A DNA stretch of 11,768 nt from Pseudolabrys sp. (GTDB lineage Bacteria; Pseudomonadota; Alphaproteobacteria; Rhizobiales; Xanthobacteraceae): NCBI GenBank assembly GCA_026125925.1, contig JAHCKF010000067.1:1-11768 (forward strand), given 5' to 3'. Numbering within the stretch: the first letter of the stretch is position 1; each line of letters opens with the position of its first letter. A program made the position numbers and the translations under genes. The notes beneath the pieces are model-generated. The model searched no databases. It saw only the letters and a program-made list of their open reading frames with translations, and was not told where the DNA came from. Positions 1 to 6,834 of the stretch are shown here, in pieces.

Positions 1-197
1 CCGGACTGTGTAGCTGATTTGGGGGCGCAAAGCCAATTTTAAACCCCGCAGGACACCCTATTATTCTCTCGTCTTTTCAATCTCTTACCAGGCCCGCACC
101 GGCATCTGTGAGCGCCGGTTCAATGCCCTCCGGATAACTCCCCACAGGGCCGTTTTTGCGCGCGCCGCGACCCCGCCGACCCGATACCATAGCGGCC
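1..197. other. Non-coding stretch before the marC-family gene
   Basis: I see no gene here. The stretch is less GC-rich than what follows. It contains one modest inverted repeat, ACCGGC at 98-103 with GCCGGT at 114-119. No tRNA-like fold, no convincing -35/-10 pair and no end of an upstream reading frame can be identified. It presumably holds the promoter of the gene starting at 198. Confidence 0.4.
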
Positions 198-839
198 ATG
201 ACGCTCGCTTCGTTGCCCATCGAATTTCTGGTTTCGGCCTTCGTCACCATCCTCGTGGTGGTCGATCCCGTCGGGCTGGTGCCTGCCTTTCTCGCCGTCA
301 CCCATGGCCTGCCGGAAAAGAACCGGCCGCAGGTGGCGGTCCGCGCCTGCGTGATCGCCACGATCATTCTGGCCGGCAGCGCCCTGATCGGGAACTGGCT
401 GCTGCATGCGCTGTCGATCACGCTGCCCGCCTTCCGCATCGCCGGCGGCCTGCTGCTGTTCTCGATCGCCTCGGAAATGGTGTTCGGCGTACGCGTCACG
501 CGGCAGACCGAAGCCGCCGAGCAGGCCATCGAGGAGCGCGTGCGCAACATCGCCGCCTTTCCGCTCGCCATCCCGCTGATGGCCGGCCCCGGCGCCATCA
601 CCGCGTCGGTGCTGCTGTCGGGACGCGCCGGCGGCGATCCCATCAAGCTCGGCATGCTGTTCGCCGTGATCGTCGCCATCATGCTGGTGTGCCTGGTCGT
701 GTTCCTGCTGGCGACCCGCATTGGCAATCTCTTGGGCAGCACGGCCAATATGGTGATGTCGCGCCTGCTCGGCGTGCTGCTTGCCGCGCTGGCGGTGCAG
801 TTCGTCATCGACGGCGTCAAAGTGGCGATCGGCGCGTAG
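198..839 (+). CDS. MarC-family integral membrane protein
   Basis: This encodes a 213-residue inner-membrane protein of the MarC (UPF0056) family. Family members have six transmembrane helices and no settled function; an early link of MarC to multiple antibiotic resistance was not upheld. Visible features are hydrophobic segments near residues 8-32, 50-68, 75-97, 119-140, 152-172 and 186-208, an early DPVG motif (23-26), a conserved-looking FPLAIPLMAGPGAIT stretch (121-135) and a C-terminal segment ending QFVIDGV. An ATG 14 codons upstream at 156 is in frame but adds an Arg/Pro-rich tail untypical of the family, so I prefer 198, where the first helix follows directly. The Shine-Dalgarno match is weak. 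The length fits the family. The gap to the next gene is 77 bases on the same strand, so co-transcription is possible. Confidence 0.9.
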   Translation: MTLASLPIEFLVSAFVTILVVVDPVGLVPAFLAVTHGLPEKNRPQVAVRACVIATIILAGSALIGNWLLHALSITLPAFRIAGGLLLFSIASEMVFGVRVTRQTEAAEQAIEERVRNIAAFPLAIPLMAGPGAITASVLLSGRAGGDPIKLGMLFAVIVAIMLVCLVVFLLATRIGNLLGSTANMVMSRLLGVLLAALAVQFVIDGVKVAIGA

Positions 840-916
840 CATTCCGCCGCGCGACGAAGTGACGCCAAATGAGGCCCTCGCCGTCGCTACGCCCCGAAAG
901 CGGTTAGAACGGTGCC

Positions 917-2215
917 ATGCTCTATCTCGAACTCGCCATCGTCATTGTCCTGACTGTCGTCAATGGCGGCCTGGCCATGTCGGAACTGGCGATCGTATCC
1001 TCCCGGCAGAGCCGCCTCAGGGCCATGATCGCCCGCAATGTCTATGGCTCGCGGCGGGCGCTGGCGCTCGCTTCCGACCCCGGCCGTTTCCTGTCCACTG
1101 TGCAGATCGGCATCACCCTGGTCGGCATCCTGTCCGGCGCCTTCTCCGGCGCGACGCTCGGCCTGCGGCTCACCGCCACGCTGCGCGATATCGGTATCCC
1201 CGCCAGCATCGCCGATCCCGCTGGCGTCGGCATCGTCGTCGTCCTCATCACCTATCTGTCGCTGATCGTTGGCGAACTGGTGCCGAAGCAGATCGCCTTG
1301 CGCGATCCCGAGCGCATCGCGACCCGCGTGGCGCCGGCCATGACGCTGCTGTCGAAAATCGGCAGCCCGCTGGTGAGCCTGCTCGACGTCTCGGGGCGCG
1401 CCGTGCTGCGCTTGCTGGGCCAGCACCAGCGCCGCGAAAGCAAGGTCAGCGACGAGGAAATCCAGAGCCTGATGGCGGAAGCGGAGACCGCCGGCGTCAT
1501 CGAGGCCGACGAGCGCAAGCTGATCTCTGGCGTCATGCGGCTGGCCGATCGTTCCGTGCGCGGCGCCATGACGCCGCGTCACGAGGTCGAGTGGCTCGAC
1601 GTCAACGCCGGCGCCGCCGCGGTGCGTGGCATCATTGACAGCACACGGCACGCTTTTCTGCCGGCGGGCGACGACATCGACGCCATGGTCGGCGTCGTGC
1701 GCGTGCACGACCTGCTGCGCGCCGCGCTCAACGGTGAGGATCTTGGCCTGCGCCGCTTTGTGCGCGAGGCGCCGGTCGTGCTCGACACCATGGACTCGCT
1801 CGACGTGCTGCCGGTGCTGCGCGACGCGCCGATCCCGCTGGCGCTGGTGCACGACGAATACGGCCACTTCGAAGGCATCGTCACGCTCGCCAACCTGATG
1901 CAGGTCATCATCGGCGGCGCGCCGGCGACGGACGAAGAGCCGGCCGCCGTGCGCCTTGACGACGGCCGCTGGTCGTTGGCCGGCTCGCTCGCCGCCGACG
2001 AAATGGCCGAGCTGCTCGGCTTCACGCTGCCGCCGGTCCGCAGCTATCACACCGCAGCCGGGTTCCTGCTGGCGCAGATGAAGCACTTGCCGCGCATCGG
2101 CGAAACCACGACCTTCCATCACTGGCGCTTCGAGGTCGCCGATCTCGACGGCCGCCGCATCGACCGCATCGTCGCGATGCCGCTGTCCGGCACGGGGCGA
2201 CGGCAGAACCTGTGA
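917..2215 (+). CDS. CNNM/CorC (hemolysin-family) transporter with CBS domains
   Basis: This is a 432-residue protein with the three-part architecture of the CNNM / HlyC-CorC family. Residues 1 to about 200 form the DUF21/CNNM membrane domain, with hydrophobic segments near 3-26, 62-82 and 103-122 and the hallmark GELVPK at 119-124. A CBS-domain pair follows at about 213-335, beginning with the typical GAMTPR entry (216-221) and including DEYGHFEGIVTL (313-324). A C-terminal CorC/HlyC domain covers about 345-425. Relatives act in magnesium or cobalt export and resistance, or in polyamine export (YtfL/PaeA). The 'hemolysin' label in databases is historical. The substrate here cannot be read from sequence. 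The start ATG has only a weak Shine-Dalgarno match, but the first membrane helix begins right after it. The stop overlaps a possible GTG start of the next gene, suggesting an operon. Confidence 0.9.
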   Translation: MLYLELAIVIVLTVVNGGLAMSELAIVSSRQSRLRAMIARNVYGSRRALALASDPGRFLSTVQIGITLVGILSGAFSGATLGLRLTATLRDIGIPASIADPAGVGIVVVLITYLSLIVGELVPKQIALRDPERIATRVAPAMTLLSKIGSPLVSLLDVSGRAVLRLLGQHQRRESKVSDEEIQSLMAEAETAGVIEADERKLISGVMRLADRSVRGAMTPRHEVEWLDVNAGAAAVRGIIDSTRHAFLPAGDDIDAMVGVVRVHDLLRAALNGEDLGLRRFVREAPVVLDTMDSLDVLPVLRDAPIPLALVHDEYGHFEGIVTLANLMQVIIGGAPATDEEPAAVRLDDGRWSLAGSLAADEMAELLGFTLPPVRSYHTAAGFLLAQMKHLPRIGETTTFHHWRFEVADLDGRRIDRIVAMPLSGTGRRQNL

Positions 2216-2277
2216 AGGACGCTGCGCGGCGCGGCGTCCGACACGCCCTTGCCGCAGTTCCACGACAGGCTGGCGCA

Positions 2278-2724
2278 ATGCTGGCCTTGCAATTCATCGC
2301 GCTATTTCTCACCGCCTTCGCTCTGGTGCCGGGCGGCTCGCACGCGGCGTCGCTGCTCACAAAGCTGCACATGACGCAGCAGGCTTATTTCACGGCGCAG
2401 TCGGTCTACAACGGCTGGGCGCTGTTCGGCATCGCCTCGATCGGCGCCCTCGTTGCCAATGCCGTGCTGGCGATCGCCGTGCGCCGGCAACCGATGCCGT
2501 TCCGGCTGATGCTGCTCGCCACCGTCTGCCTCGCCGGCGGCCTCGCGATTTTCTTTGCCTACACCTATCCGGCCAATGTCGCGACGCAGAACTGGACGGT
2601 CGTGCCGGCCGACTGGCAGGCGCTGCGCTGGCAATGGGAAATGTCGCACGCCGCCAATGCAGCGTTGACGTTGGCCGGCTTCGGTGCGCTGTGCCTGGCG
2701 ACGTTGCTGACGGCGCGCCGCTGA
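2278..2724 (+). CDS. Small four-helix membrane protein, DUF1772-like
   Basis: This is a 148-residue predicted inner-membrane protein with four hydrophobic segments, near residues 2-22, 46-68, 78-96 and 126-145. The pattern resembles DUF1772 (anthrone-oxygenase-like) proteins: an early helix, a Tyr-rich AYFTAQSVYNGWALFG stretch (about 36-51), then NW near 106-107, the DWQALRWQWEMSHA motif (112-125) and a last helix. The biological role of most bacterial members is unknown. I chose ATG 2278 because it puts the first helix at the N-terminus, as is usual for the family. A GTG at 2212 overlaps the stop of the upstream transporter gene (GTGA) and would add 22 basic residues; it is a real alternative that would imply translational coupling. 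The stop lies only 29 bases from the end of the convergent hydrolase gene, and no clear terminator is visible in that gap. Confidence 0.72.
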   Translation: MLALQFIALFLTAFALVPGGSHAASLLTKLHMTQQAYFTAQSVYNGWALFGIASIGALVANAVLAIAVRRQPMPFRLMLLATVCLAGGLAIFFAYTYPANVATQNWTVVPADWQALRWQWEMSHAANAALTLAGFGALCLATLLTARR

Positions 2725-2753
2725 GGCGACGCGCCGCCGACCGGCAAGGCGGG

Positions 2754-3920
2754 CTACTTCTCCAGGAACGCCTTGATCCTGTCGCCCTGCTGCGCCACTG
2801 CGAGCACGCCGTTGAGGTGGCCGTTCGGCCCGGGCAATTGGGCGGTGTCCACCGGCGTGCCGCCGGCCGCGATCTTCCTGGCGGCCTCCTCGACCAACGG
2901 CGCGTAGAACACGAGATCGGTCGGTGAATACAGGATCAGCGCCGGCGTCTTGATCTTGCTCGGATCGGCGCTGGCGAGCTGGTTGGCCTTGGCGAGATAG
3001 ATCAGCGAATTGGCGTCCGACGTCGCCGCGCGCGCCGCCGCCGCGGCGTCGATGGCGGCCTCGATCTTGAATTGATTGTCCATCGCCGCCGCAGGATCCT
3101 TGGCAGGATCGGCCGGCGCATTGCCGAAAGTCTTGATCGCCCAATCATAGTGATTGGCCTGCAACGTCACGATCTTCAAGGCCTGCTTCAGGCCTTCGGT
3201 CGGCGGCTTGCCGCCGTAGTAATTGCCGCCGTTCCAGTTCGGATCGAGCTTGATCGGCGCCGCCCAGATGTTGAGCCATTCGATGAGGAAGGCGTCGCCG
3301 CCCGGCGTGCCGATCACCGGTACGATACGATCGACCGCCTCGGGAAAGCTCGCCGCCCATTCGTAAGTCTGCAGCGCGCCCATCGACGGGCCCATCACCG
3401 CGTGCAGCTTCTTGATGCCGAGCGAGTCGACGAGCGCCTTCTGCACCCGGACGAAGTCTTTGATGCTGACGACCGGAAAACTCATGCCGTAAGGCTTGCC
3501 GGTGTCGGGATTGATGCTGGCCGGTCCGGTGGTGACGACGTTCGGCGCGTTGACGTTGAGGTTCACCAAAGTGTCGGACGACAGCACGAAGTATTTGTTG
3601 GTGTCGACGACCTTGCCGGGGCCGACGAGATAATCCCAGTAGCCCGCCGCCTTGTCGTCTTTCGCATATTTGCCGAAGGCGTGACTGGTGCCGGAAAAGA
3701 AATGCGCGATCAGGATGGCGTTCGACTTGTCGGCGTTGAGCGTGCCGGCGGATTCCCAGCCGATCTTGACGTCCTTGATCGTGGCACCGGCCACCGTGGT
3801 GTAGCTCGGCATCGTGAAGGTCTTCTTCTCGACGATCAGATCGTTCTGGGCGAACGCCGCTATCGGCGAAAACAATACGAGCGAACAGACCAACCGCACG
3901 AGACGCAAGCCGCGCAACAT
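2754..3920 (-). CDS. Secreted MetX-like alpha/beta hydrolase
   Basis: This is a 388-residue alpha/beta-hydrolase-fold protein of the homoserine O-acetyltransferase (MetX)-like group. The nucleophile elbow is GPSMG (177-181, Ser179), followed by ALQTYEWA, which parallels GGSMGGMQALEWA in true MetX. The probable acid is Asp335 (YSPTD) and the probable base is His368 (GPNGH). The oxyanion-side block AHFFSGTSHA (72-81) and the YWDYLVGPGKVVDT stretch (94-107) are also MetX-like. Unlike cytosolic MetX it has an N-terminal signal peptide: basic start, hydrophobic core at about 9-20, and AFA|Q cleavage after residue 24, so it should act in the periplasm or outside. That makes methionine synthesis unlikely; an esterase or amidase role is more plausible but the substrate is unknown. 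The start is supported by AGGGAGG (complement of 3927-3933) six bases upstream of ATG. It appears monocistronic, lying downstream of ssb and its terminator. Confidence 0.85.
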   Translation of the reverse strand: MLRGLRLVRLVCSLVLFSPIAAFAQNDLIVEKKTFTMPSYTTVAGATIKDVKIGWESAGTLNADKSNAILIAHFFSGTSHAFGKYAKDDKAAGYWDYLVGPGKVVDTNKYFVLSSDTLVNLNVNAPNVVTTGPASINPDTGKPYGMSFPVVSIKDFVRVQKALVDSLGIKKLHAVMGPSMGALQTYEWAASFPEAVDRIVPVIGTPGGDAFLIEWLNIWAAPIKLDPNWNGGNYYGGKPPTEGLKQALKIVTLQANHYDWAIKTFGNAPADPAKDPAAAMDNQFKIEAAIDAAAAARAATSDANSLIYLAKANQLASADPSKIKTPALILYSPTDLVFYAPLVEEAARKIAAGGTPVDTAQLPGPNGHLNGVLAVAQQGDRIKAFLEK

Positions 3921-3992
3921 CGCACGCCTCCCTTTGTTGTTGTGTGCTGAAGTCTAGCGGCTTCCTGTGACGGCGGCAGGGCGCCGCGCCAT

Positions 3993-4024
3993 AAAAAAAA
4001 GAGCGCGGAGAACCCGCGCTCTTT
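3993..4024 (-). terminator. Rho-independent terminator of ssb
   Basis: An 11-bp hairpin pairs 3998-4008 with 4014-4024 (core AGAGCGCGG with CCGCGCTCT) around a 5-base loop at 4009-4013. Read on the - strand, the stem is followed by eight T residues (A run at 3993-4000). It starts 32 bases after the ssb stop codon, so it ends the ssb transcript and insulates the hydrolase gene. It is the strongest terminator in the window. Confidence 0.93.
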
Positions 4025-4055
4025 GCCAATTGGTAACCGCCGAGCCGTGCCGGTT

Positions 4056-4559
4056 TCAGAACGGGATCTCGTCGTCCATGTCGTTGCTGCGGCCGCCGCC
4101 ACCGGCCATCGCCGGCTGCCGGCGCTGGCCGCCACCGCCGCTGGGGCCGCCCGAACCGAAATCCTCACCGCCGCCGAAGTCGCCGCCACTCGAGCCGGCG
4201 CCGCCGCCGCGGCCATCGAGCATGGTGAGCTGCGAGTTGAAGCCCTGCAGCACAACCTCGGTCGAATAACGGTCCTGGCCGTCCTTGTCCTGCCACTTGC
4301 GGGTCTGCAGCGCGCCTTCGAGGTAAACCTTGGCGCCCTTCTTTAGATACTGCTCGATGACCTTGCACAGGCCTTCGTTGAACACGACGACGCGGTGCCA
4401 CTCGGTCTTTTCCTTGCGCTCGCCGGTGTTCTTGTCGCGCCAGGTTTCCGACGTGGCGATGCGCAGATTGGCGACCGGACGGCCGTCCTGCGTGCGGCGA
4501 ATTTCCGGATCGGCGCCCAGATTGCCGATCAAAATCACTTTGTTGACGCTACCCGCCAT
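4056..4559 (-). CDS. ssb: Single-stranded DNA-binding protein
   Basis: This is a 167-residue SSB. It coats single-stranded DNA as a tetramer during replication, recombination and repair and recruits partner proteins through its C-terminal tail. The OB-fold domain spans residues 1 to about 113, starting with [16 protein letters not shown] (4-19) and including WHRVVVF (54-60) and [13 protein letters not shown] (77-89). A Gly-rich linker follows (about 116-156, containing [14 protein letters not shown]). The protein ends in the acidic partner-binding tip DMDDEIPF (160-167). The start is supported by GGAGAG (complement of 4564-4569) four bases before ATG and by the conserved N-terminus. Upstream lie a long leader and a sigma70-type promoter overlapped by a LexA box, so SOS induction is predicted. 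It is divergent to uvrA but separated from it by about 6 kb. An intrinsic terminator follows the gene. Confidence 0.97.
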   Translation of the reverse strand: MAGSVNKVILIGNLGADPEIRRTQDGRPVANLRIATSETWRDKNTGERKEKTEWHRVVVFNEGLCKVIEQYLKKGAKVYLEGALQTRKWQDKDGQDRYSTEVVLQGFNSQLTMLDGRGGGAGSSGGDFGGGEDFGSGGPSGGGGQRRQPAMAGGGGRSNDMDDEIPF

Positions 4560-4663
4560 GATGCTCTCCGCAATCCTCGTCGCTAAATCAACGGCCGGCG
4601 AACCCTAACGTCGCGCCGCAGTGTCGCGCGCGACGGCACTCGCCGTCTTCCCTTGACGGAAAA

Positions 4664-4707
4664 CGCCGCGACGCGGCGCCCGTCTCCCTTTCGGGCCTGT
4701 CGCCCGA
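4664..4707 (-). promoter_or_regulatory. Structured part of the ssb leader
   Basis: Inside the predicted leader of ssb, TCGGGC (4691-4696) can pair with GCCCGA (4702-4707) around a 5-base loop, or its CGGGC core can pair with GCCCG (4678-4682). A further palindrome, CGCCGCG-A-CGCGGCG (4664-4678), is adjacent and shares its last base with the second option. The two pairings are mutually exclusive, as in an attenuator-like switch. The helices are short and the region is very GC-rich, so chance is a serious alternative. The arrangement is seen directly; any regulatory role is inference. Confidence 0.25.
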
Positions 4708-4839
4708 TCGTCAATTCACCCTAGTCCGTGGCGCCGGGGCGACATAGGGCCCTGCCATCGCCGGCCTCGTTAATCCACAAGCCATCCGATGCCGGTTCCC
4801 CGGCAGGTTGAGGTGATATCGACTGGAGCCGAATAGAAT

Positions 4840-4854
4840 GTTCTCATTTTGTTC
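4840..4854. promoter_or_regulatory. LexA (SOS) box of ssb
   Basis: A perfect match to the alphaproteobacterial LexA operator GTTC-N7-GTTC lies here, as GTTC TCATTTT GTTC. It overlaps the -10 hexamer of the - strand promoter that reads toward ssb, the ideal position for repression. It is also 190 bases upstream of the + strand outer-membrane gene at 5045, so an effect on that gene cannot be excluded. The surroundings (4831-4860) are AT-rich for this genome, as expected for a promoter. Confidence 0.85.
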
Positions 4855-4879
4855 TATGTACTGAGCCGGCAGAAGTCAA
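4851..4879 (-). promoter_or_regulatory. Sigma70-type promoter of ssb
   Basis: On the - strand TTGACT (complement of 4874-4879) and TAGAAC (complement of 4851-4856) are separated by exactly 17 bases. The -35 matches five of six consensus positions and the -10 matches four. The -10 overlaps the LexA box at 4840-4854. Transcription would start near 4844 and leave a leader of about 285 bases before the ssb ATG. No other gene on the - strand lies between, so ssb is the obvious target. Confidence 0.75.
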
Positions 4880-5032
4880 GGCGGTCCCCGCGGTATCGCA
4901 TGCGGGAATCGCCATGAACGCGTTATTTTTCACGAAGCAACTTAAGAGTGCGAATCGTCCACAGCTAATGTACGGTCCGTCATCGTCATATTCAGTCGTG
5001 TCTGTGCCTGTCTGAGTTTTTCCCAAAAACCC

Positions 5033-5038
5033 AGGAGG
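5033..5038 (+). promoter_or_regulatory. Strong ribosome binding site deciding the first barrel start
   Basis: A perfect AGGAGG lies six bases before ATG 5045. This selects ATG 5045 over the in-frame TTG at 5042 and indicates a highly translated mRNA, as expected for an abundant outer-membrane protein. I could not find a convincing -35/-10 pair between 4880 and 5030. Confidence 0.8.
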
Positions 5039-5044
5039 TTATTG

Positions 5045-5725
5045 ATGACGCGTCTCATCCGCAGTCTTGCAACTTTGTTCGTCGCACTCGCGATGACGGC
5101 GCCGTCGGTCGCCGCCGATCTTCGCGCGCCCATCTACAAAGCCCCGCCCCTGCCCGCTTACATCCCGTACAACTGGACCGGCTTCTATGTCGGCGCCAAC
5201 GGCGGTTACGGCTGGGGCAAGGCCCATGTCAGCAACGCGCTGACCGACTTCGACACCGGTTCGCAATATGGTTGGCTGGCCGGCGCCACGGTCGGCTACA
5301 ACCTGCAGACCGGCGTCTGGGTCTGGGGCATCGAAGGCGACATCGACTACGCCTTCATCAAAGGCAATGGAACGAACGCCGCGACCTGCGGCACCGGCGC
5401 TTGCGAAGTGAAGAACACCTGGATCGCCACGACCCGCGGCCGCATCGGCTACGCCATGGATCGCTGGCTGCCCTTTATCACCGGCGGCGCTGCATTCTCC
5501 GGGGCCAAGATGTCGACGCCCCTCGGCAGCAATACCAGAACCAGCACCGGCTGGACCGTCGGCGGCGGCATCGAATACGGCATCACCCGCGACTGGTCGG
5601 TGAAGGCCGAATATCTCTATGCCGATCTCGGCAAGATGACCTGCGACGCCGGCGTCTGCGGCGTCGAAACCACCTTCAGACCGAGGATCAATATGGTGCG
5701 TGCTGGCGTGAACGTGCGCTTCTGA
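5045..5725 (+). CDS. Outer-membrane beta-barrel (Omp25-like), Cys-containing
   Basis: This encodes a 226-residue outer-membrane protein of the small OmpA-like beta-barrel family (Omp25/Omp31/RopB type). A signal peptide (hydrophobic core about 8-19, cleavage near SVAA|D at 24/25) is followed by a Pro-rich linker with KAPPLP (32-37) and the family-typical NWTGFYVGANGGYGWG (43-58). Later strands include RGRIGYAMDRWLPFITGGAA (131-150), GWTVGGGIEYGI (169-180) and WSVKAEYLYADLG (184-196). The C-terminus VRAGVNVRF ends in the aromatic residue recognised by the BAM machinery. Unlike its two neighbours, the mature protein has four cysteines in two CX4C pairs (115/120 and 200/205), probably in surface loops. 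Such proteins are abundant envelope components; a specific function is unknown. It has its own strong Shine-Dalgarno and terminator and is the most divergent of the three tandem barrels. Confidence 0.92.
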   Translation: MTRLIRSLATLFVALAMTAPSVAADLRAPIYKAPPLPAYIPYNWTGFYVGANGGYGWGKAHVSNALTDFDTGSQYGWLAGATVGYNLQTGVWVWGIEGDIDYAFIKGNGTNAATCGTGACEVKNTWIATTRGRIGYAMDRWLPFITGGAAFSGAKMSTPLGSNTRTSTGWTVGGGIEYGITRDWSVKAEYLYADLGKMTCDAGVCGVETTFRPRINMVRAGVNVRF

Positions 5726-5759
5726 ATTCCCGATCCTCCGAACCTCCATGTCCAACTCA

Positions 5760-5785
5760 GAGCCGGCCTCGCGTCGGCTCATTTT
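5760..5785 (+). terminator. Terminator of the first barrel gene
   Basis: GAGCCGGC (5760-5767) pairs with GTCGGCTC (5773-5780), with one G-T wobble, around the loop CTCGC, followed by ATTTTGG. It starts 35 bases after the stop codon. The loop and the GCCGGC-type stem resemble the terminators behind the other two barrels, although this stem is shorter. Confidence 0.75.
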
Positions 5786-6061
5786 GGTTTGGCAGTCGCG
5801 ATGAGAGCACGATGCGGCTTCCACAATCGAGGATGTGTGGAAGACCCCTCAATTCCGCAATGGTAAATGGATGCCGGAAAGAGCTACAACCCATGGATGC
5901 AGAGTTCCATTTTAAAGTTCCGCTAACCATAGAAAGTTCCCGATTACTCTTGTTTGATCAGTGACTTAATTGGCACAGCTTTTTGGCGAGAACGGTGTAT
6001 TACAATGGCACCATGACGGTACGAACAGACCGTCGCCAATTCGAATTAGCCGGAGGTCTCC
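5786..6061 (+). promoter_or_regulatory. AT-richer upstream region of the second barrel
   Basis: No gene is supported here. The part from about 5860 to 6010 is clearly richer in A and T than the rest of the window. It has three direct AGTTCC repeats (starting at 5903, 5916 and 5935) and a TACAAT that could be a -10 (6001-6006), without a good -35 at the right distance. An inverted repeat GACGGT/ACCGTC (6015-6020 and 6029-6034) follows, then the CGGAGG Shine-Dalgarno (6051-6056). The region presumably contains the promoter of the gene at 6062 and possibly binding sites for a regulator. Confidence 0.45.
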
Positions 6062-6709
6062 ATGCGTTCTCTCACTGCACTCGGTGCGGCCGTCGCCGTC
6101 CTGGGCTTCGCCACCGCCGCCTCGGCGGCCGACATGCCCGCCCGCACCTACACCAAGGCTCCGCCGATGGCGGCGCCCTTCAACTGGACCGGCTTCTACC
6201 TCGGCCTGAACGCCGGCTACGGCTGGGTCGACTCGGGCGGCAGCAACCCGGGCGGCTTCGTCGGCGGCGGCCAGATCGGCTACAACTGGCAGGGCTACAA
6301 CAGCCCGCTCGTGCTCGGCATCGAAGCCGACCTCCAGGGCGCCGACATCGATGAGTCGGTGACCGTTGGCGGCGTCACCGCGACGACCCGTGCCAAGGCG
6401 TTCGGCACCGTCCGCGGCCGTATCGGCTATGCCTTCGATCGCGCGATGATCTACGCCACCGGTGGCTGGGCCTATACCCGCACTTCGCTCGACCTGAGCG
6501 GCCCTGGCGGCTCGATTTCGAGCTCGGATTGGAGCTCGGGCTGGGCGCTGGGCGGCGGCGTGGAATACGCCTTCATGGGCCCGTGGAGCGCGAAGCTTGA
6601 GTACCTGCACGTCGACTCGGGCGACGTGACGCTCACGCTCGCCGGCACCTCGGTCACCGGCAACTACGACATGAACGTCGTGCGCGCCGGCCTGAACTAC
6701 CGCTTCTAA
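6062..6709 (+). CDS. Outer-membrane beta-barrel (Omp25-like), second copy
   Basis: This is a 215-residue small outer-membrane barrel. The signal peptide covers residues 1 to about 22 or 23 (TAASAAD cleavage region), followed by a short Pro/Ala linker and NWTGFYLGLNAGYGW (41-55). Strand-like blocks include GTVRGRIGYAFDRA (115-128), YATGGWAYTRTS (131-142), SSGWALGGGVEYAF (158-171) and WSAKLEYLHVDSGD (175-188). The end NVVRAGLNYRF (205-215) has the C-terminal Phe of BAM substrates. It contains no cysteine. The start is fixed by GGAGG at 6052-6056, five bases before ATG. It is clearly paralogous to the next gene: the second halves of the two proteins align block by block with few gaps, and both are followed by nearly the same terminator. 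The role is structural or protective in the envelope; no ligand can be predicted. Confidence 0.93.
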   Translation: MRSLTALGAAVAVLGFATAASAADMPARTYTKAPPMAAPFNWTGFYLGLNAGYGWVDSGGSNPGGFVGGGQIGYNWQGYNSPLVLGIEADLQGADIDESVTVGGVTATTRAKAFGTVRGRIGYAFDRAMIYATGGWAYTRTSLDLSGPGGSISSSDWSSGWALGGGVEYAFMGPWSAKLEYLHVDSGDVTLTLAGTSVTGNYDMNVVRAGLNYRF

Positions 6710-6731
6710 GCAGAAGCCACACTACAGATCG

Positions 6732-6764
6732 GAAAAGGCCGGCCTTGCGCCGGCCTTTTCTTTT
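6732..6764 (+). terminator. Terminator of the second barrel gene
   Basis: A perfect 12-bp stem, GAAAAGGCCGGC (6732-6743) with GCCGGCCTTTTC (6749-6760), encloses the loop CTTGC and is followed by TTTT. It begins 23 bases after the stop codon. It is almost the same as the element at 7573-7600. Confidence 0.92.
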
Positions 6765-6834
6765 GGGCCTTCGGCAAAGATCGCCCCGCCGGCGCCGGTA
6801 TTAACATCCTGTAAAGGAGACTCACGACACGGTT

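Noticed and set aside
887..2278. Long open frame on the - strand opposite the CNNM/CorC gene (463 codons)
   Set aside because: It is antisense to a well-supported gene and its translation is rich in Arg, His, Gln, Asp and Gly without any domain, the usual shadow frame in GC-rich DNA.
3072..3950. + strand open frame opposite the MetX-like hydrolase (292 codons)
   Set aside because: It is rich in Arg, Asp and Val without domains; the opposite strand has a signal peptide, catalytic residues and a good ribosome site.
4793..4810. Extra LexA-like site near the ssb box (GTTC followed by GTTG)
   Set aside because: The spacing is eight bases and the second half is GTTG; perfect GTTC-N7-GTTC occurs 30 bases further on, so this is a chance near-match.
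5904..5920. GTTC...GTTC pair in the AT-rich island as a third SOS box
   Set aside because: The spacer is nine bases, not seven, which does not fit the LexA operator of this class.
5970..5988. Possible sigma54 promoter (TTGGCAC followed by TTTTTGGC)
   Set aside because: The distance between the GG and the downstream GC is two bases too long for the strict -24/-12 spacing, and sigma54 promoters do not tolerate this.
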